Assembly: GCA_964388435.1 (NCBI GenBank)
Contig: CAYMAH010000006.1
Coordinates: 1 to 33,637, forward strand
Direction: 5' to 3'
Source of the DNA: DTNV01 sp964388435
GTDB lineage: Archaea > Micrarchaeota > Micrarchaeia > Norongarragalinales > UBA8480
Length of the DNA: 33,637 bases
This document shows, piece after piece, positions 1-8,387 of the stretch. The notes below the pieces were generated by a model, which had not been told where the DNA came from, searched no databases, and saw only the letters and a program-made list of their open reading frames with translations. Both the position numbers and the translations under genes were made by a program. Within the stretch, counting starts at the first letter, position 1; the number at the start of each line of letters is the position of its first letter.

Positions 1-657
1 CAATTGCAGAACTCAACTCCAGTCAAACTCGTGCAAGAACCGGTTTACGGAAGCAACCTAAGCTACATAGATTTTCTGATTCCAGGAATACTCGCCTTCA
101 TCAGTATAATGGGAGTCACAATGAACCTTGGAAGGGCGATAGCAGGAGAAAAAGAGCAAGGAGTGCTGAAAAGGGTTTTCCTTACTCCAATAACCAACAC
201 AGACATTATCTTGGGAAACGGGCTAGGTTTCTGGATAATTGGAATAGCGCAAACGCTCATCATTCTATTGATAGCAATATTCCTGTTCAACTTCACTCTG
301 CAGGGCGACCTTGTCCTTCTGCTTTTCACCATAGCATTGAACAGCATAGTGGCGGTGGGAATGGGACTGCTTATTTCAAGCCAGGCAAAAAACAGCGACC
401 AGTTCCAACAGATTGCAATGCTCACCACGTTTCCAATGATGTTCATAAGCGGGGTTTTCTTCCCATTGCAGGCAATGCCATCCTGGCTTCAGTTCATAGC
501 CCAATTCATTCCACTCACGTACGGAGTCCAGGTTTTCAGACTCATAATGGTCAAAAGCTTCACTTTCGTTCAGGTTCTACCCCAGCTTGAAGTGCTGGCC
601 GGTTTTGCAATCGTTTTCATTTCACTAGGAGTGTTGATGTTTAAAAGAGAAATTTAA
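1..657 (+). CDS. ABC-2 type transporter permease, C-terminal part (5' end outside window)
   Basis: Membrane subunit of an ABC exporter. The reading frame is open from base 1, so the start and the first membrane segments lie upstream; the TTG at 4 is not a credible start. The visible part begins near the 'IDFLIPGILAF' stretch typical of ABC-2 permeases. It has hydrophobic segments around 79-95, 103-125, 137-157 and 195-213, and the family signature in which 'SGVFFPLQAMP' is followed by 'PLTYGVQVFR'. The matching ATPase gene is expected just upstream. It is followed after 13 bases by a secreted CARDB/NEW3-type protein, a pairing common in archaea. The substrate cannot be read from the sequence; polysaccharide, lipid or drug export are all possible. 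Confidence 0.9.
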   Translation, partial: QLQNSTPVKLVQEPVYGSNLSYIDFLIPGILAFISIMGVTMNLGRAIAGEKEQGVLKRVFLTPITNTDIILGNGLGFWIIGIAQTLIILLIAIFLFNFTLQGDLVLLLFTIALNSIVAVGMGLLISSQAKNSDQFQQIAMLTTFPMMFISGVFFPLQAMPSWLQFIAQFIPLTYGVQVFRLIMVKSFTFVQVLPQLEVLAGFAIVFISLGVLMFKREI

Positions 658-658
658 A

Positions 659-664
659 GGTGAT
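659..664 (+). promoter_or_regulatory. Ribosome binding site (GGTGAT)
   Basis: GGTGAT complements the archaeal 16S rRNA 3' end and sits 6 nt before the ATG at 671. It supports translation of the second gene from the same transcript as the permease. Confidence 0.7.
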
Positions 665-670
665 TTAAAA

Positions 671-2206
671 ATGAAAAAAATTTTATTGAGTTTGGCGATG
701 ATTTTCGCAGGGCTGACGCTGGTTAACGCCACCCCGCAGCTTTACCTTTCAGCCTCTTCCACAAACCCCTCGCCCGTAATGGCGGGCCAAAATTTCTGGC
801 TTCAGTTTAATATAATGAATTCCGGAAATACGGACGCGCAGGGGGTGACTATAACGATTAACGCTCAACCGCCTTTTTCAGTGATTAACCCTAACCCAAC
901 TGCTGTTTCCAATATTCCGTATAACAGTCAAAGCGTTCAATACCCCTATCAAATATCTTCAAACAGCGAGTATGTTCTGCCAATTGAGATTGAAATGCAC
1001 GCTGCAAGCAACGCGCAGGCAGGCGTCTACGCTTTGCAGATGACCCTGACTTATCACGACACTCTCGGAAACCCCTACCAGACAATTCAAACCGTTAACA
1101 TTCAAGTGGGAGGAGAGCCCAGCCTTTCAATAACAACCTCAAGCCTAAACCCGGTTCAAGTGCAGCCAGACCAGACGACAAACGCAGAACTTTTGATTCA
1201 GAACAACGGCGCCGACATAGCACAGAACACTGAAATATCGTTTCAATTCCAAGGCGTTGCCTCAACGCCAATGCTCAACGCGGGCACGATACAACCCTAC
1301 ACGTCAACCATGATTCCAGTGTCTTTCAAGTTTAACAAAAACGCCACAATAGGAACAATAAACGCTTTAGCGTCCTACTCAGACTCTCAGGGAAACAATT
1401 TCACACAAACCATTCCATTAAACGTAAATTTCGAGTGGAAGCAGCCCGAATTCCAGATTGAATCAATATCATCCACCCCTTCAAACGTTTACCCTAACGA
1501 CTACGCTTCACTAAACGTTCTGTTTGACAATAGCGGTGATGTTGATTTGAAGAACGTTGATCTCTACGTTTCAAGCGGCAACGTTCAGGTTCAAAAACTT
1601 TCACAGCAGATATTCCTTGGAGACGTTCCAAGCAAGACAAGCCAGGACTTTCAAATCAGCTTTTACTCGCCTAAAAACTCCACCTCAGGATCGCAGTTTT
1701 TCACTATCAACGCCACCTTCGATTACTACAATCAGACAGAGTATCAAATCCTGCAGGTTCCTTTTGAAATAAAGCCGTTGGCTATGTTCGAAGCAGAAAC
1801 TTTCCAGCCCAGTATATACCCCGGCGCGTCCAACGCCAATGTGATTGTTCAAATAAAAAACATCGGAAGCGACGACGCAAGAAACTTGATAATAACCACT
1901 AACCCCAACTTCCCGTTCACCACGGACGCCGGAACAAGATACATCCAAGATTTAAAACCAGGCCAGGCGCAGAACATCAGCTTCAGCGTAAGCGCCAGTT
2001 CCACAAGCGTTCCCGGAAGCTACCAACTTGAAATCGACTACCAGTTCAAAGACGCTCAGCAAAACACCCAAACAGACTACAACAACATTCCCCTGAGCAT
2101 AAGCGGAATGAGCTTATTACAATCAATCATCAACTACTCCTGGATTATAATCGTGATAGCGATTATAGCGGCAATCTACTTTACAAGGATGAGAAAGAAA
2201 AAATGA
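671..2206 (+). CDS. Secreted, membrane-anchored surface protein with CARDB/NEW3-like repeats
   Basis: Extracellular protein of 511 residues with a Sec signal peptide (1-20, ending in V-N-A) and a C-terminal membrane anchor (about 485-506) followed by R-M-R-K-K-K. Between them are four beta-sandwich repeats of about 110 residues (roughly 25-145, 150-255, 260-370, 372-475). Each opens with a pattern such as 'NPSPVMAGQ', 'NPVQVQPDQ', 'TPSNVYPND' or 'QPSIYPGAS' and carries 'N.G..DA.NV', as in CARDB/NEW3 (COG1361 S-layer-like) domains. Several N-x-S/T sequons suggest glycosylation. An SD site and short spacing place it in the ABC permease operon, so it may be a receptor or envelope partner of the exporter. 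It overlaps the next gene by 4 nt (ATGA). Confidence 0.85.
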   Translation: MKKILLSLAMIFAGLTLVNATPQLYLSASSTNPSPVMAGQNFWLQFNIMNSGNTDAQGVTITINAQPPFSVINPNPTAVSNIPYNSQSVQYPYQISSNSEYVLPIEIEMHAASNAQAGVYALQMTLTYHDTLGNPYQTIQTVNIQVGGEPSLSITTSSLNPVQVQPDQTTNAELLIQNNGADIAQNTEISFQFQGVASTPMLNAGTIQPYTSTMIPVSFKFNKNATIGTINALASYSDSQGNNFTQTIPLNVNFEWKQPEFQIESISSTPSNVYPNDYASLNVLFDNSGDVDLKNVDLYVSSGNVQVQKLSQQIFLGDVPSKTSQDFQISFYSPKNSTSGSQFFTINATFDYYNQTEYQILQVPFEIKPLAMFEAETFQPSIYPGASNANVIVQIKNIGSDDARNLIITTNPNFPFTTDAGTRYIQDLKPGQAQNISFSVSASSTSVPGSYQLEIDYQFKDAQQNTQTDYNNIPLSISGMSLLQSIINYSWIIIVIAIIAAIYFTRMRKKK

Positions 2207-2898
2207 AGCTCAGCCTCGTAATACCGGCAAGCAACGAGGAGAACCGAATAGGAAAAACCCTTAGAAAAATAAGAAATTTCAAGGGAGTGGATGAAGTGAT
2301 AGCGGTTTCCAACAGCACCGACAACACAGCCGAAGTGGTTAGAGATTTTAAAAAAAAAGACAGAAGAATCAGGCTGCTGGAGTTTGACAAGCCCATAGGA
2401 AAAGGCAAAGCGGTAGTGGAGGGATTGAAAAAAGCCAGGTTCGACGTTGTTTTATACGACGCCGACAGTTCAATACCTCTTGAAGAAATCAGCAGGATTA
2501 AGGAAAAGCTTGAACAGGGTTACGACCTGGTGATAGGATCAAGAAACCTGCCTGAAAGTAAAACCAAAAGAAGCCTTGCAAGAGAGATTAACAGCAGGTT
2601 TTTCAACTCTCTTGTCAGGCTGGCCTTGAAAATTCCATATCATGACACTCAGTGCGGTTTCAAGGGTTTAAGCAGAAAAGCATCTAAAACGATTGCAAAA
2701 GAAACATCATACAAAGGCTGGACCTGGGATTTAGACGCGATAATGATTGCAAAAAAGAAAAAAATGAAGATAATCGAAATTCCAATTAAATGGAAGCACG
2801 AAGAAACCGACAACTGGAAAGGAATCAAAAAAGCGCAGTTAATCGTAATGCTTGCGGATTTAATGAAAATGAGAAAAAATCTAATCAAAACGACCTGA
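2203..2898 (+). CDS. GT2 glycosyltransferase, dolichyl-phosphate mannose/glucose synthase-like
   Basis: Cytoplasmic face GT-A enzyme of 231 residues that likely moves a sugar from a nucleotide donor onto dolichyl phosphate for N-glycosylation. Visible motifs are the N-terminal 'LVIPASNEENRIG', the metal-binding D-x-D in 'LYDADSS' (about 84-86), 'VIGSRN', the acceptor-loop motif 'DTQCGFKGL', and 'WTWDLD' followed by 'IPIKW'. This set matches the DPM1/ALG5 branch. There is no C-terminal membrane segment, as in the short DPM1 type. Translation is coupled to the preceding surface-protein gene through an ATGA overlap. The numerous sequons in surface proteins of this window fit the role. The precise sugar cannot be inferred. 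Confidence 0.85.
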   Translation: MKLSLVIPASNEENRIGKTLRKIRNFKGVDEVIAVSNSTDNTAEVVRDFKKKDRRIRLLEFDKPIGKGKAVVEGLKKARFDVVLYDADSSIPLEEISRIKEKLEQGYDLVIGSRNLPESKTKRSLAREINSRFFNSLVRLALKIPYHDTQCGFKGLSRKASKTIAKETSYKGWTWDLDAIMIAKKKKMKIIEIPIKWKHEETDNWKGIKKAQLIVMLADLMKMRKNLIKTT

Positions 2899-2909
2899 GT
2901 TTAAAGGAA

Positions 2910-3036
2910 CGGGCCCGACGGGATTCGAACCCGCAACCTTTTGGTTTCTCCCCTTTTTCAGCCAAGACCGAAGCTTCGACTCCCGGTTGGAAAAAGACCG
3001 GAACCAATCGCTCTATCCTGGTTGAGCTACGGGCCC
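2910..3036 (-). tRNA. tRNA-Arg(CCG) with a 52-nt intron
   Basis: The minus strand folds as a tRNA: acceptor GGGCCCG paired with CGGGCCC, discriminator G at 2910, D arm GCTC/GAGC, and T arm GCGGG-TTCGAAT-CCCGT. The anticodon stem ATTGG pairs with CCAAA (one A-A mismatch at 27-43). The loop reads TT-CCG-G then, after the intron, A, giving anticodon CCG (2999-3001) for arginine codon CGG. The acceptor and D arm resemble other archaeal Arg tRNAs. CCA is not encoded. Mature length is 75 nt. The gene is convergent with the GT2 gene, whose stop lies 11 nt away. Confidence 0.87.
2946..2997 (-). other. tRNA intron at canonical position 37/38
   Basis: This 52-nt insertion follows G37 of the tRNA. CTTTTTC near its 5' end pairs with GAAAAAG near its 3' end. 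On the exon side TTCC pairs with GGAG, leaving three-base bulges GG^T and AA^A where the cuts would fall. One extra G on the 3' strand makes the bulge-helix-bulge slightly relaxed. It would be removed by the archaeal tRNA splicing endonuclease. Confidence 0.75.
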
Positions 3037-3050
3037 GGAATTAAAAAGGG

Positions 3051-3066
3051 GTTTAAAGTTAAAAAG
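3051..3066 (-). promoter_or_regulatory. TATA-like promoter of tRNA-Arg
   Basis: The minus strand reads CTTTTTAACTTTAAAC, an AT-rich box centred about 22 nt ahead of the first tRNA base, as expected for an archaeal tRNA promoter. Confidence 0.5.
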
Positions 3067-3085
3067 AGTTTTCATTCCCCGGTTT

Positions 3086-4114
3086 TTATGCTTTAATCAG
3101 AATGAACAGGAATATCAAGGAGAATATTTTAAGCACCAAGATGAAAAGCGCTAGAACGGCAAGCACCATTAAAGCTATGATTAAAGCGAAGTTGTTTTGA
3201 ATAGCGTTGAAGTATGGAAGTGTTGAAAGAGCTGATTGAATGCTTTGAGTGGAAACGTTTTGAGTGGAAGTTGAATTTGAAATAGCGGTTTTCAATCCTT
3301 GCAGATTGAGATTTATGGCGTTTACAAAACTCTGCGCGTAAAGGCTTGCTATTGACTGTTGTTGCGTTGAATTTAAACTTTCAAATGTTGGCAGCATGGC
3401 CGCTATCGTGGTTGAATTTCCAGATCCCGTTATTATCGCCTGCCGATTCGAATCGTAAAAATTTTGAGCCGCAGTTTGCAAGTCAGACTGCGAAATGTAG
3501 TTTGAATAATTAACATTCGCTAAAGAGTTGACGCACATTTCAGCCACGCTTCCGGCAGCCTGAGGAACTATAGAAACGGTGCTGTTTAAAAAATAATTGA
3601 AATAGTACGCTTGGCTTGAAGAGGTTATGATGAACGCCGAGATTGTTCCAAGTACCAATAACATATAAAGCCCCCTGCTCACACTGTTGTAAGAGTCGCT
3701 CATAGTGAGCTTTTCGCTTCTTCTGTTTAACAAGGATATTATAACTGGAATTATTGACAAAATCAAAAAAGCTGAAAGGTATGGAGTGTAGAAAATTGAA
3801 AAGATTATTCCTATCAAAATAAAAAGAATCGAAAAAAGGGATTGGGAAATACCAAGCTTGTAGGAGTAGAAGCTTGAAAGCGCTAAAACCAAGCCATAGG
3901 ATATTATGAAAAGGATAAAAGAAATACTGTAAAGCTTGGGTATTAACAGTTGCATGCTTGACATGTCGAAGAATTCTATGAAGTGAAAGTCGGATGATTG
4001 AAACAGCAAAAGCGAAACAGCGAATATCAGCAGTGCCACGCCTAAGATTATAAGTCTTGATTTGAAGTACTCGTCGAATTTCAAGTTAAAGTCCATCAGC
4101 TTATTAAAAACCAT
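3086..4114 (-). CDS. Polytopic membrane protein with an extracytoplasmic Ser/Asn/Gln-rich domain
   Basis: Family not recognised. The 342 residues contain five predicted membrane segments in the first half (about 20-38, 58-80, 90-108, 110-130, 148-167). A polar region without strong hydrophobicity follows (about 170-305), rich in Ser, Asn and Gln with several N-x-S/T sequons, and the protein ends with one long hydrophobic segment (about 308-341). The sequons suggest that the polar region faces outside. It stands alone between the tRNA and an intergenic gap. A possible TATA-like stretch (CATAAAAAAAT on the minus strand) lies about 34 nt upstream of the ATG. Confidence 0.75.
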   Translation of the reverse strand: MVFNKLMDFNLKFDEYFKSRLIILGVALLIFAVSLLLFQSSDFHFIEFFDMSSMQLLIPKLYSISFILFIISYGLVLALSSFYSYKLGISQSLFSILFILIGIIFSIFYTPYLSAFLILSIIPVIISLLNRRSEKLTMSDSYNSVSRGLYMLLVLGTISAFIITSSSQAYYFNYFLNSTVSIVPQAAGSVAEMCVNSLANVNYSNYISQSDLQTAAQNFYDSNRQAIITGSGNSTTIAAMLPTFESLNSTQQQSIASLYAQSFVNAINLNLQGLKTAISNSTSTQNVSTQSIQSALSTLPYFNAIQNNFALIIALMVLAVLALFILVLKIFSLIFLFILIKA

Positions 4115-4244
4115 AATGATTAAAAAAACTTTGCCATGATTTTTTTATGCAGGTGTTTGCTAATCAAATTTGATTTTGTTAAAAAAAAATGCAAATAGAA
4201 GAATTTTTAAGTTTGCCACTTCCTTTTTAAAACAGTGAAAAGCA

Positions 4245-4382
4245 ATGGAGACAACAAACAGGTTAAAGGCACCCAACATTGAAAAGCATTTTAACTTGGA
4301 ACCTAAAAAAAAGAAAAATCAGATGGAAAAAAAAGCCGAAATTACGAGGGTAATCAAAGCACTGTTCCTGATGTCTTTTTGA
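4245..4382 (+). CDS. Possible small basic protein (45 aa)
   Basis: Short ORF beginning METTNRLKAP, with a Lys-rich centre (EPKKKKNQ) and a more hydrophobic end (VIKALFLMSF). Its start is an ATG; TTTAAG lies about 39 nt upstream and TTTAAAA 19 nt upstream, resembling the promoters of other genes here. A long T-rich tract that could end transcription begins about 10 nt after the stop. There is no recognisable family and no SD. The alternative is a non-coding transcript with a chance ORF. Support is positional only. Confidence 0.35.
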   Translation: METTNRLKAPNIEKHFNLEPKKKKNQMEKKAEITRVIKALFLMSF

Positions 4383-4392
4383 TTTGGCGTTA

Positions 4393-4431
4393 ATTTTTTA
4401 AATTTTTTCTTGTTTTTTTTTCTTTAACTCC
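4393..4431 (+). terminator. T-rich tract, putative archaeal terminator
   Basis: Repeated runs of 5-9 T on the plus strand with no clear hairpin, the form of archaeal intrinsic terminators. It would end a plus-strand transcript covering 4245-4382. Confidence 0.4.
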
Positions 4432-4532
4432 TTTATTTTTATCCTTTTTTCAAAACTTGTTTATCTATTATTTTTTTCAGACTTTTTATACAAACCCATA
4501 TTATGGAATAAATTTTTAAATAAGTCAGAGTT

Positions 4533-7085
4533 TCAGGTTTTGCTCGTGGTTTGAGGTTCGATGAACCTGTAAACAGCCATTGAAAGTATTAGTATCAAAA
4601 CCGCTAGATAAGGCAGAATCGAAGTTGAAGTTAAAGCCGTGAAGAACCCGCTTATGCCCGAATTTGAAAGGATTTGGGTTTGCTGTTGAACGGGTATCTG
4701 AGTGGAAGGCGGTTTTTCAATTCCATTCATTAACCGCCCGCTGGCCCCTTCAGCCAAATTCAAAGACTGGTAAACGCTTATTGTTGTAGCGGCGCTTAGA
4801 TTGCTGTAAAAAGCAGTTATTTTATATAACCCTGTTTGAGAGGCGTATAGCACATTATTGTTTATTGGAAGTGGAGAGTTCCAGTTTGTGGTGACGTTGA
4901 ACTGATTTCCGAAAGAGTCGAAAGCAGTAGCGTTTAACTGAAGTGAAGAGTAAAGTTTAATTGAAGGGTTGGAAGGCGTTATTTGAAGTATGATGGGAGT
5001 TCCGGGGTAGACAATTGAAACCGCGCTTGCCGTCATACCGTCACCGAAAGCCTGGATCAAAACACTTCCTGTTTTTTCCCCTATTATGTAGTCACCTACT
5101 ATTGCAGCGGTTCCGTTTATAGAGCTTGTCATGAAGTTTATTGTCACATTTGTCATCTGATTTCCCAAAGTATCATAAGCATAAGCGTATAATTGTTGAG
5201 GGACTCCGGCGGTTAGAGCGTATTGCGGCATTGAAATATATGAAGGCAAAGCAGGAGTCACCGTTATGGTAAAGTTAGCGGTTGAACTGTTGTAATACGC
5301 GTATATAATATAAATTCCGGTTGCCGTTGAAGTGAAAGTTCCGTTGCTTGACAATCCCCCCCAGCTAGCGTTAACTATCGAGCAGGTTTCATTGCAGTAC
5401 ACCGCCTGGTATTGTGAAGTGTTTCCAGCGGTTACGGTTGACGGTCCTTGTACGTATAAAGTTTGATTCAATATTGTTATGATTGACTGATTTGAAACGT
5501 TTTGATAGGTTGCAATTACTATACAATTGCCACTGTTTTGAAGAGTCACACTGTTATTTGTAATGTTGCAGTTTCCAGTTGCAGTCCAATTAGCATTTAC
5601 AGTCATTGAATTGCTGAAGGCGTCGAAAGCAGTTGCATTGAATTGAATTGTCGAGTAAGGTTGAACGATCGGGTTATAAGGCTGTATTGAAAGCGACGTT
5701 GGTTGACCTGGATTTATTGTAATTGTCGCGGTTCCCGTAACGTTTCCCATTGTAGCGGTTACCTGCATAAATCCTGACTTAAATCCTGAAGTGAAAAGCC
5801 CGTTTTGGTTTATAGAACCTAGACTGCTTGTGACATTCCAGTTAAAGCCAGTTGTTTGTATCACATTTCCTGCACTGTCAACGGCAGTGGCGTTGAATTG
5901 TTGCGTTGAATTGATTTGAATTGACGCTTGGTTCGGAGTAATTATTATTTGGGTTAGATTTCCCGGAACCACCTTTACAGTAGCCGTTTGGGATTGCACG
6001 GGGTTTTGATCTGATAATATTATATATGCCACTCCATCAACTATTTTTTCAAGAGTTATGTTTACTCCTTGAACTGAAGCATTGCTGTTTATCCCTAGAG
6101 TTAGTGAGGCGTACAAAGGAAGGTTTGTGTACAATGAAATTGAAGTTGAGTTTATACTTTCTATTGAAAAAGTAAGAGATCCAAATTGATATGAATTTAG
6201 GGTATTGGTCCAGTTAATTGACAGTGGAAGTTCGGCAAAGCCATTACCTCCGCTCGTTATTGTTATAATTGATGTTCCTTGAATCCACCCCTGAATTGTA
6301 GCATTTGAAGGGTTTTGACTTGTTATTCTTGCTATTGTTGAATTGCTTGAATTCCAAACTCCGCTTCCTCCTGAAACGATAAGGTTTTCTGTTTGACCGC
6401 TTGTTATTATTGAATTTTGAGGGTTTATCATTGACAGGGTTTGAAAAATTTGATATTCTTCTAAAGTTCCTCTTCGACCTTCAGAACCGTTTTTTGCAAA
6501 TGAGCGATAGCAAGTTGAGTTTAATCCTGCAATTCCACCTACTCCCTTGTTTAGGCTTAGATTTCCTTCGAATGAAAGGTTTGAATAATAAACAACAAAA
6601 ATGCCTCCGTTGCCTCCATTACCCCCATTACTTGCTGATTGTACAAGTCCAGGTGTTGGACAATAATCACCACCATTACCTCCATTTCCGCCATCAGCGA
6701 TTATGCTTCCTGAAACGTTCACGTCGCTTCCGTTCAATATAATGGTTCCACCGTCACTGCCGTTCGCTCCTTTTTCGCTCCACCAGTTTCCGGCACTTCC
6801 ATTTTTTCCATCCACGCCGCTAGCGTTTATTGTTCCTTGAATGCTGATCTGGTCAGCGTTTATTTCAAGAAAGCTTCCTTCTGATGGTGAAATTGTTATC
6901 GAAGAGTTTGGAAGAAGAGTAAAAGAATTTCCATTGAATATATTAATTCCGGTTATTGTCAGATTGCTTGATATTATACAATTATTTCCACAAGCGTCGA
7001 AAGCGCCTGCATTTGAAAAGATTGGAAGAAAAGCTAGCAGTGCTAAAAGCGTTAAAATCGTCAGGCTAAGTTTTTCGGTTTTCAT
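4533..7085 (-). CDS. Large surface protein with Gly-rich N-terminal region and Big-like repeats
   Basis: Secreted and anchored protein of 850 residues. The ATG at 7085 is chosen over an upstream alternative because it gives a clean signal peptide (MKTEKLSL then a hydrophobic core ending S-N-A) and lies 33 nt after TTTAAAAA. Residues about 75-200 form a Gly/Asn-rich beta-solenoid-like stretch with repeated G-N-G-G. From about 370 to 780 there are at least four bacterial-Ig-like (Big) repeats, recognised by recurring 'ITP.(N/Q)..I...S..QFNATA.DS.GN'. A C-terminal hydrophobic anchor (about 822-843) follows. The protein is crowded with N-x-S/T sequons. It is probably an adhesin or S-layer-associated protein; the ligand is unknown. 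Confidence 0.85.
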   Translation of the reverse strand: MKTEKLSLTILTLLALLAFLPIFSNAGAFDACGNNCIISSNLTITGINIFNGNSFTLLPNSSITISPSEGSFLEINADQISIQGTINASGVDGKNGSAGNWWSEKGANGSDGGTIILNGSDVNVSGSIIADGGNGGNGGDYCPTPGLVQSASNGGNGGNGGIFVVYYSNLSFEGNLSLNKGVGGIAGLNSTCYRSFAKNGSEGRRGTLEEYQIFQTLSMINPQNSIITSGQTENLIVSGGSGVWNSSNSTIARITSQNPSNATIQGWIQGTSIITITSGGNGFAELPLSINWTNTLNSYQFGSLTFSIESINSTSISLYTNLPLYASLTLGINSNASVQGVNITLEKIVDGVAYIILSDQNPVQSQTATVKVVPGNLTQIIITPNQASIQINSTQQFNATAVDSAGNVIQTTGFNWNVTSSLGSINQNGLFTSGFKSGFMQVTATMGNVTGTATITINPGQPTSLSIQPYNPIVQPYSTIQFNATAFDAFSNSMTVNANWTATGNCNITNNSVTLQNSGNCIVIATYQNVSNQSIITILNQTLYVQGPSTVTAGNTSQYQAVYCNETCSIVNASWGGLSSNGTFTSTATGIYIIYAYYNSSTANFTITVTPALPSYISMPQYALTAGVPQQLYAYAYDTLGNQMTNVTINFMTSSINGTAAIVGDYIIGEKTGSVLIQAFGDGMTASAVSIVYPGTPIILQITPSNPSIKLYSSLQLNATAFDSFGNQFNVTTNWNSPLPINNNVLYASQTGLYKITAFYSNLSAATTISVYQSLNLAEGASGRLMNGIEKPPSTQIPVQQQTQILSNSGISGFFTALTSTSILPYLAVLILILSMAVYRFIEPQTTSKT

Positions 7086-7110
7086 TGTTTTAAGATAAGA
7101 ACAAAACACC

Positions 7111-7118
7111 TTTTTAAA
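7111..7118 (-). promoter_or_regulatory. TATA box (TTTAAAAA)
   Basis: The box begins 33 nt upstream of the ATG at 7085, within the spacing shared by other first genes in the window. It decides the start and implies a leaderless or very short leader. Confidence 0.65.
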
Positions 7119-7442
7119 TCTTACTATTTAATAGTGGTTACAACACAATCGGGTTTTAATTTTAATAATATTTTATTCGACTAACTCCATCCAGTGAAAA
7201 TTGCCTTTGCAAATTGTTTTTCCGTTTCAATAAAACAATACTCCTTTTTATTATAATCCAGCTGAATTTAGATGAAAAGTGCTTTTCAAAGCGCTCAGCT
7301 CATTCCGAAAACATGAATTAATACTTTTTTTGATGGTTCTTTGATTTTACAAGAACTCTCGGCGTTAGCCGGTCTTTTTGTTTGATATTTTATTTAATCA
7401 ATTCTTCTTTCAATTTAATTGATTGAACTGCATTTTAGATTT
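7119..7442. other. Intergenic region without a recognised gene
   Basis: AT-rich spacer between the Big-repeat gene and MetAP. The only structure noted is an AT-only inverted repeat, AATCAATT at 7396-7403 and AATTGATT at 7417-7424, 19 nt past the MetAP stop. No convincing ORF or RNA is visible. Confidence 0.5.
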
Positions 7443-8336
7443 TCATGTTTTAGGATTACAAAACACTTGAACCCCTTCTTTTTCTACTAGAACGGTTGTT
7501 TCTGCTTGCGACACCAACCCAACGTCTGAAAGCATTGGATAGGAAGTTCCAGCTCCGTTTTTGATTATTTCCCTTAATCCCATGTCTATCTGCAAGTCTG
7601 AATATGGGAGTTTAAGCCATCTTTTGGCGAACGGAAGGGTTTGAAAGTCCGTTAAAACAAGATTTAATATTTCCCTAGCGGTTTCCCCCCTTACTTTCCC
7701 CCCGAAAAGCGAGTATATTTGACAGTAGTTTTGTTCTGTGACTTTTCCCCTTCCAGTGGTGGCGAATGGCTCTACCGCAAAAATATCTCCTTCGTTTAGT
7801 ATTCCACCACTTACAGGCGTGTTGGGAAGATCAATACCAGCGTGCAATAAGTATCTGTCTATCAAATGACCATTTAGATTTTCTATCACTTTGAAGCCAC
7901 TGTTTTTTATTTCCTGTTCTATAACCCCTCCTATAACTCTGAAGCTCACTCCTGCTTTCATCACGCTTAAAGCGCTTTCAAGCGCATTTTGGCTTGCTTC
8001 CAACAACTTTCCATTTTCTCCTGAAAAGTCGATTGTTAGCGAAGTGTCCATTATGTAGCCTTCCACTTGAACTCCTAAGTCTATTTTAAGAAGGTCTTTA
8101 TCGCCAACCACACTTTCATCGCTTATTGAAGGGGTGTAGTGAGCCGCCCTTTCGTTGGCGCTTAAATTAACGGGGAAAGCTGGCTTACCCCCGTTTTCGT
8201 TTATGAACGTCTCTATTTTCTGGGCTATTTCTAAAAGCTTAACTCCAGGCTTTGCAATGGTTCTAGCAAAGCTTCTTGCCTTTTCCGCTATGGCTCCTGC
8301 TTTTATATAAAATTCAATTGATTCCAATTTCAACAC
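7443..8336 (-). CDS. map: Type II methionine aminopeptidase
   Basis: Removes the initiator methionine from new proteins in the cytosol using two metal ions. The 297-residue length is normal for archaeal MetAP2. The five metal ligands are D86 (in LKIDLG), D97 (in IMDTSL), H157 (in NGHLID), E189 (in AVEPF) and E279 (in SQAETT). The catalytic His of 'AAHYTP' is H66 and 'YLLHAG' is also present. The insert between about 210 and 265 is the type II helical subdomain. The GTG at 8336 lies 32 nt after TTTAAA, which favours it over the adjacent TTG at 8333. It is transcribed in the same direction as HAD and PolB but has its own promoter. Confidence 0.95.
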   Translation of the reverse strand: MLKLESIEFYIKAGAIAEKARSFARTIAKPGVKLLEIAQKIETFINENGGKPAFPVNLSANERAAHYTPSISDESVVGDKDLLKIDLGVQVEGYIMDTSLTIDFSGENGKLLEASQNALESALSVMKAGVSFRVIGGVIEQEIKNSGFKVIENLNGHLIDRYLLHAGIDLPNTPVSGGILNEGDIFAVEPFATTGRGKVTEQNYCQIYSLFGGKVRGETAREILNLVLTDFQTLPFAKRWLKLPYSDLQIDMGLREIIKNGAGTSYPMLSDVGLVSQAETTVLVEKEGVQVFCNPKT

Positions 8337-8362
8337 CTTTCAAGTTATTGAGCGGAAAGCTA

Positions 8363-8368
8363 TTTAAA
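8363..8368 (-). promoter_or_regulatory. TATA box (TTTAAA) for map
   Basis: It begins 32 nt upstream of the GTG start at 8336 and supports that start and a leaderless mRNA. Confidence 0.6.
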
Positions 8369-8387
8369 AGGTTTCAGGCATTTTAAA

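Larger units (their letters stand above)
4115..4532. other. 418-nt intergenic region
   Basis: Apart from the 45-codon ORF, its putative promoter and the T-rich tract, this region is AT-rich spacer between two minus-strand genes. I see no repeat array or tRNA in it. Confidence 0.6.

Noticed and set aside
4533..7085. Collagen-like or PE_PGRS-type protein because of the G-N-G-G repeats
   Set aside because: The Gly-rich part is short and irregular, without G-x-y triplets; the rest is clearly Big-like repeats.
7396..7424. Inverted repeat after the MetAP gene as a hairpin terminator
   Set aside because: The arms are A/T only with a 13-nt loop and no U tract follows on the minus strand, so it is not convincing.
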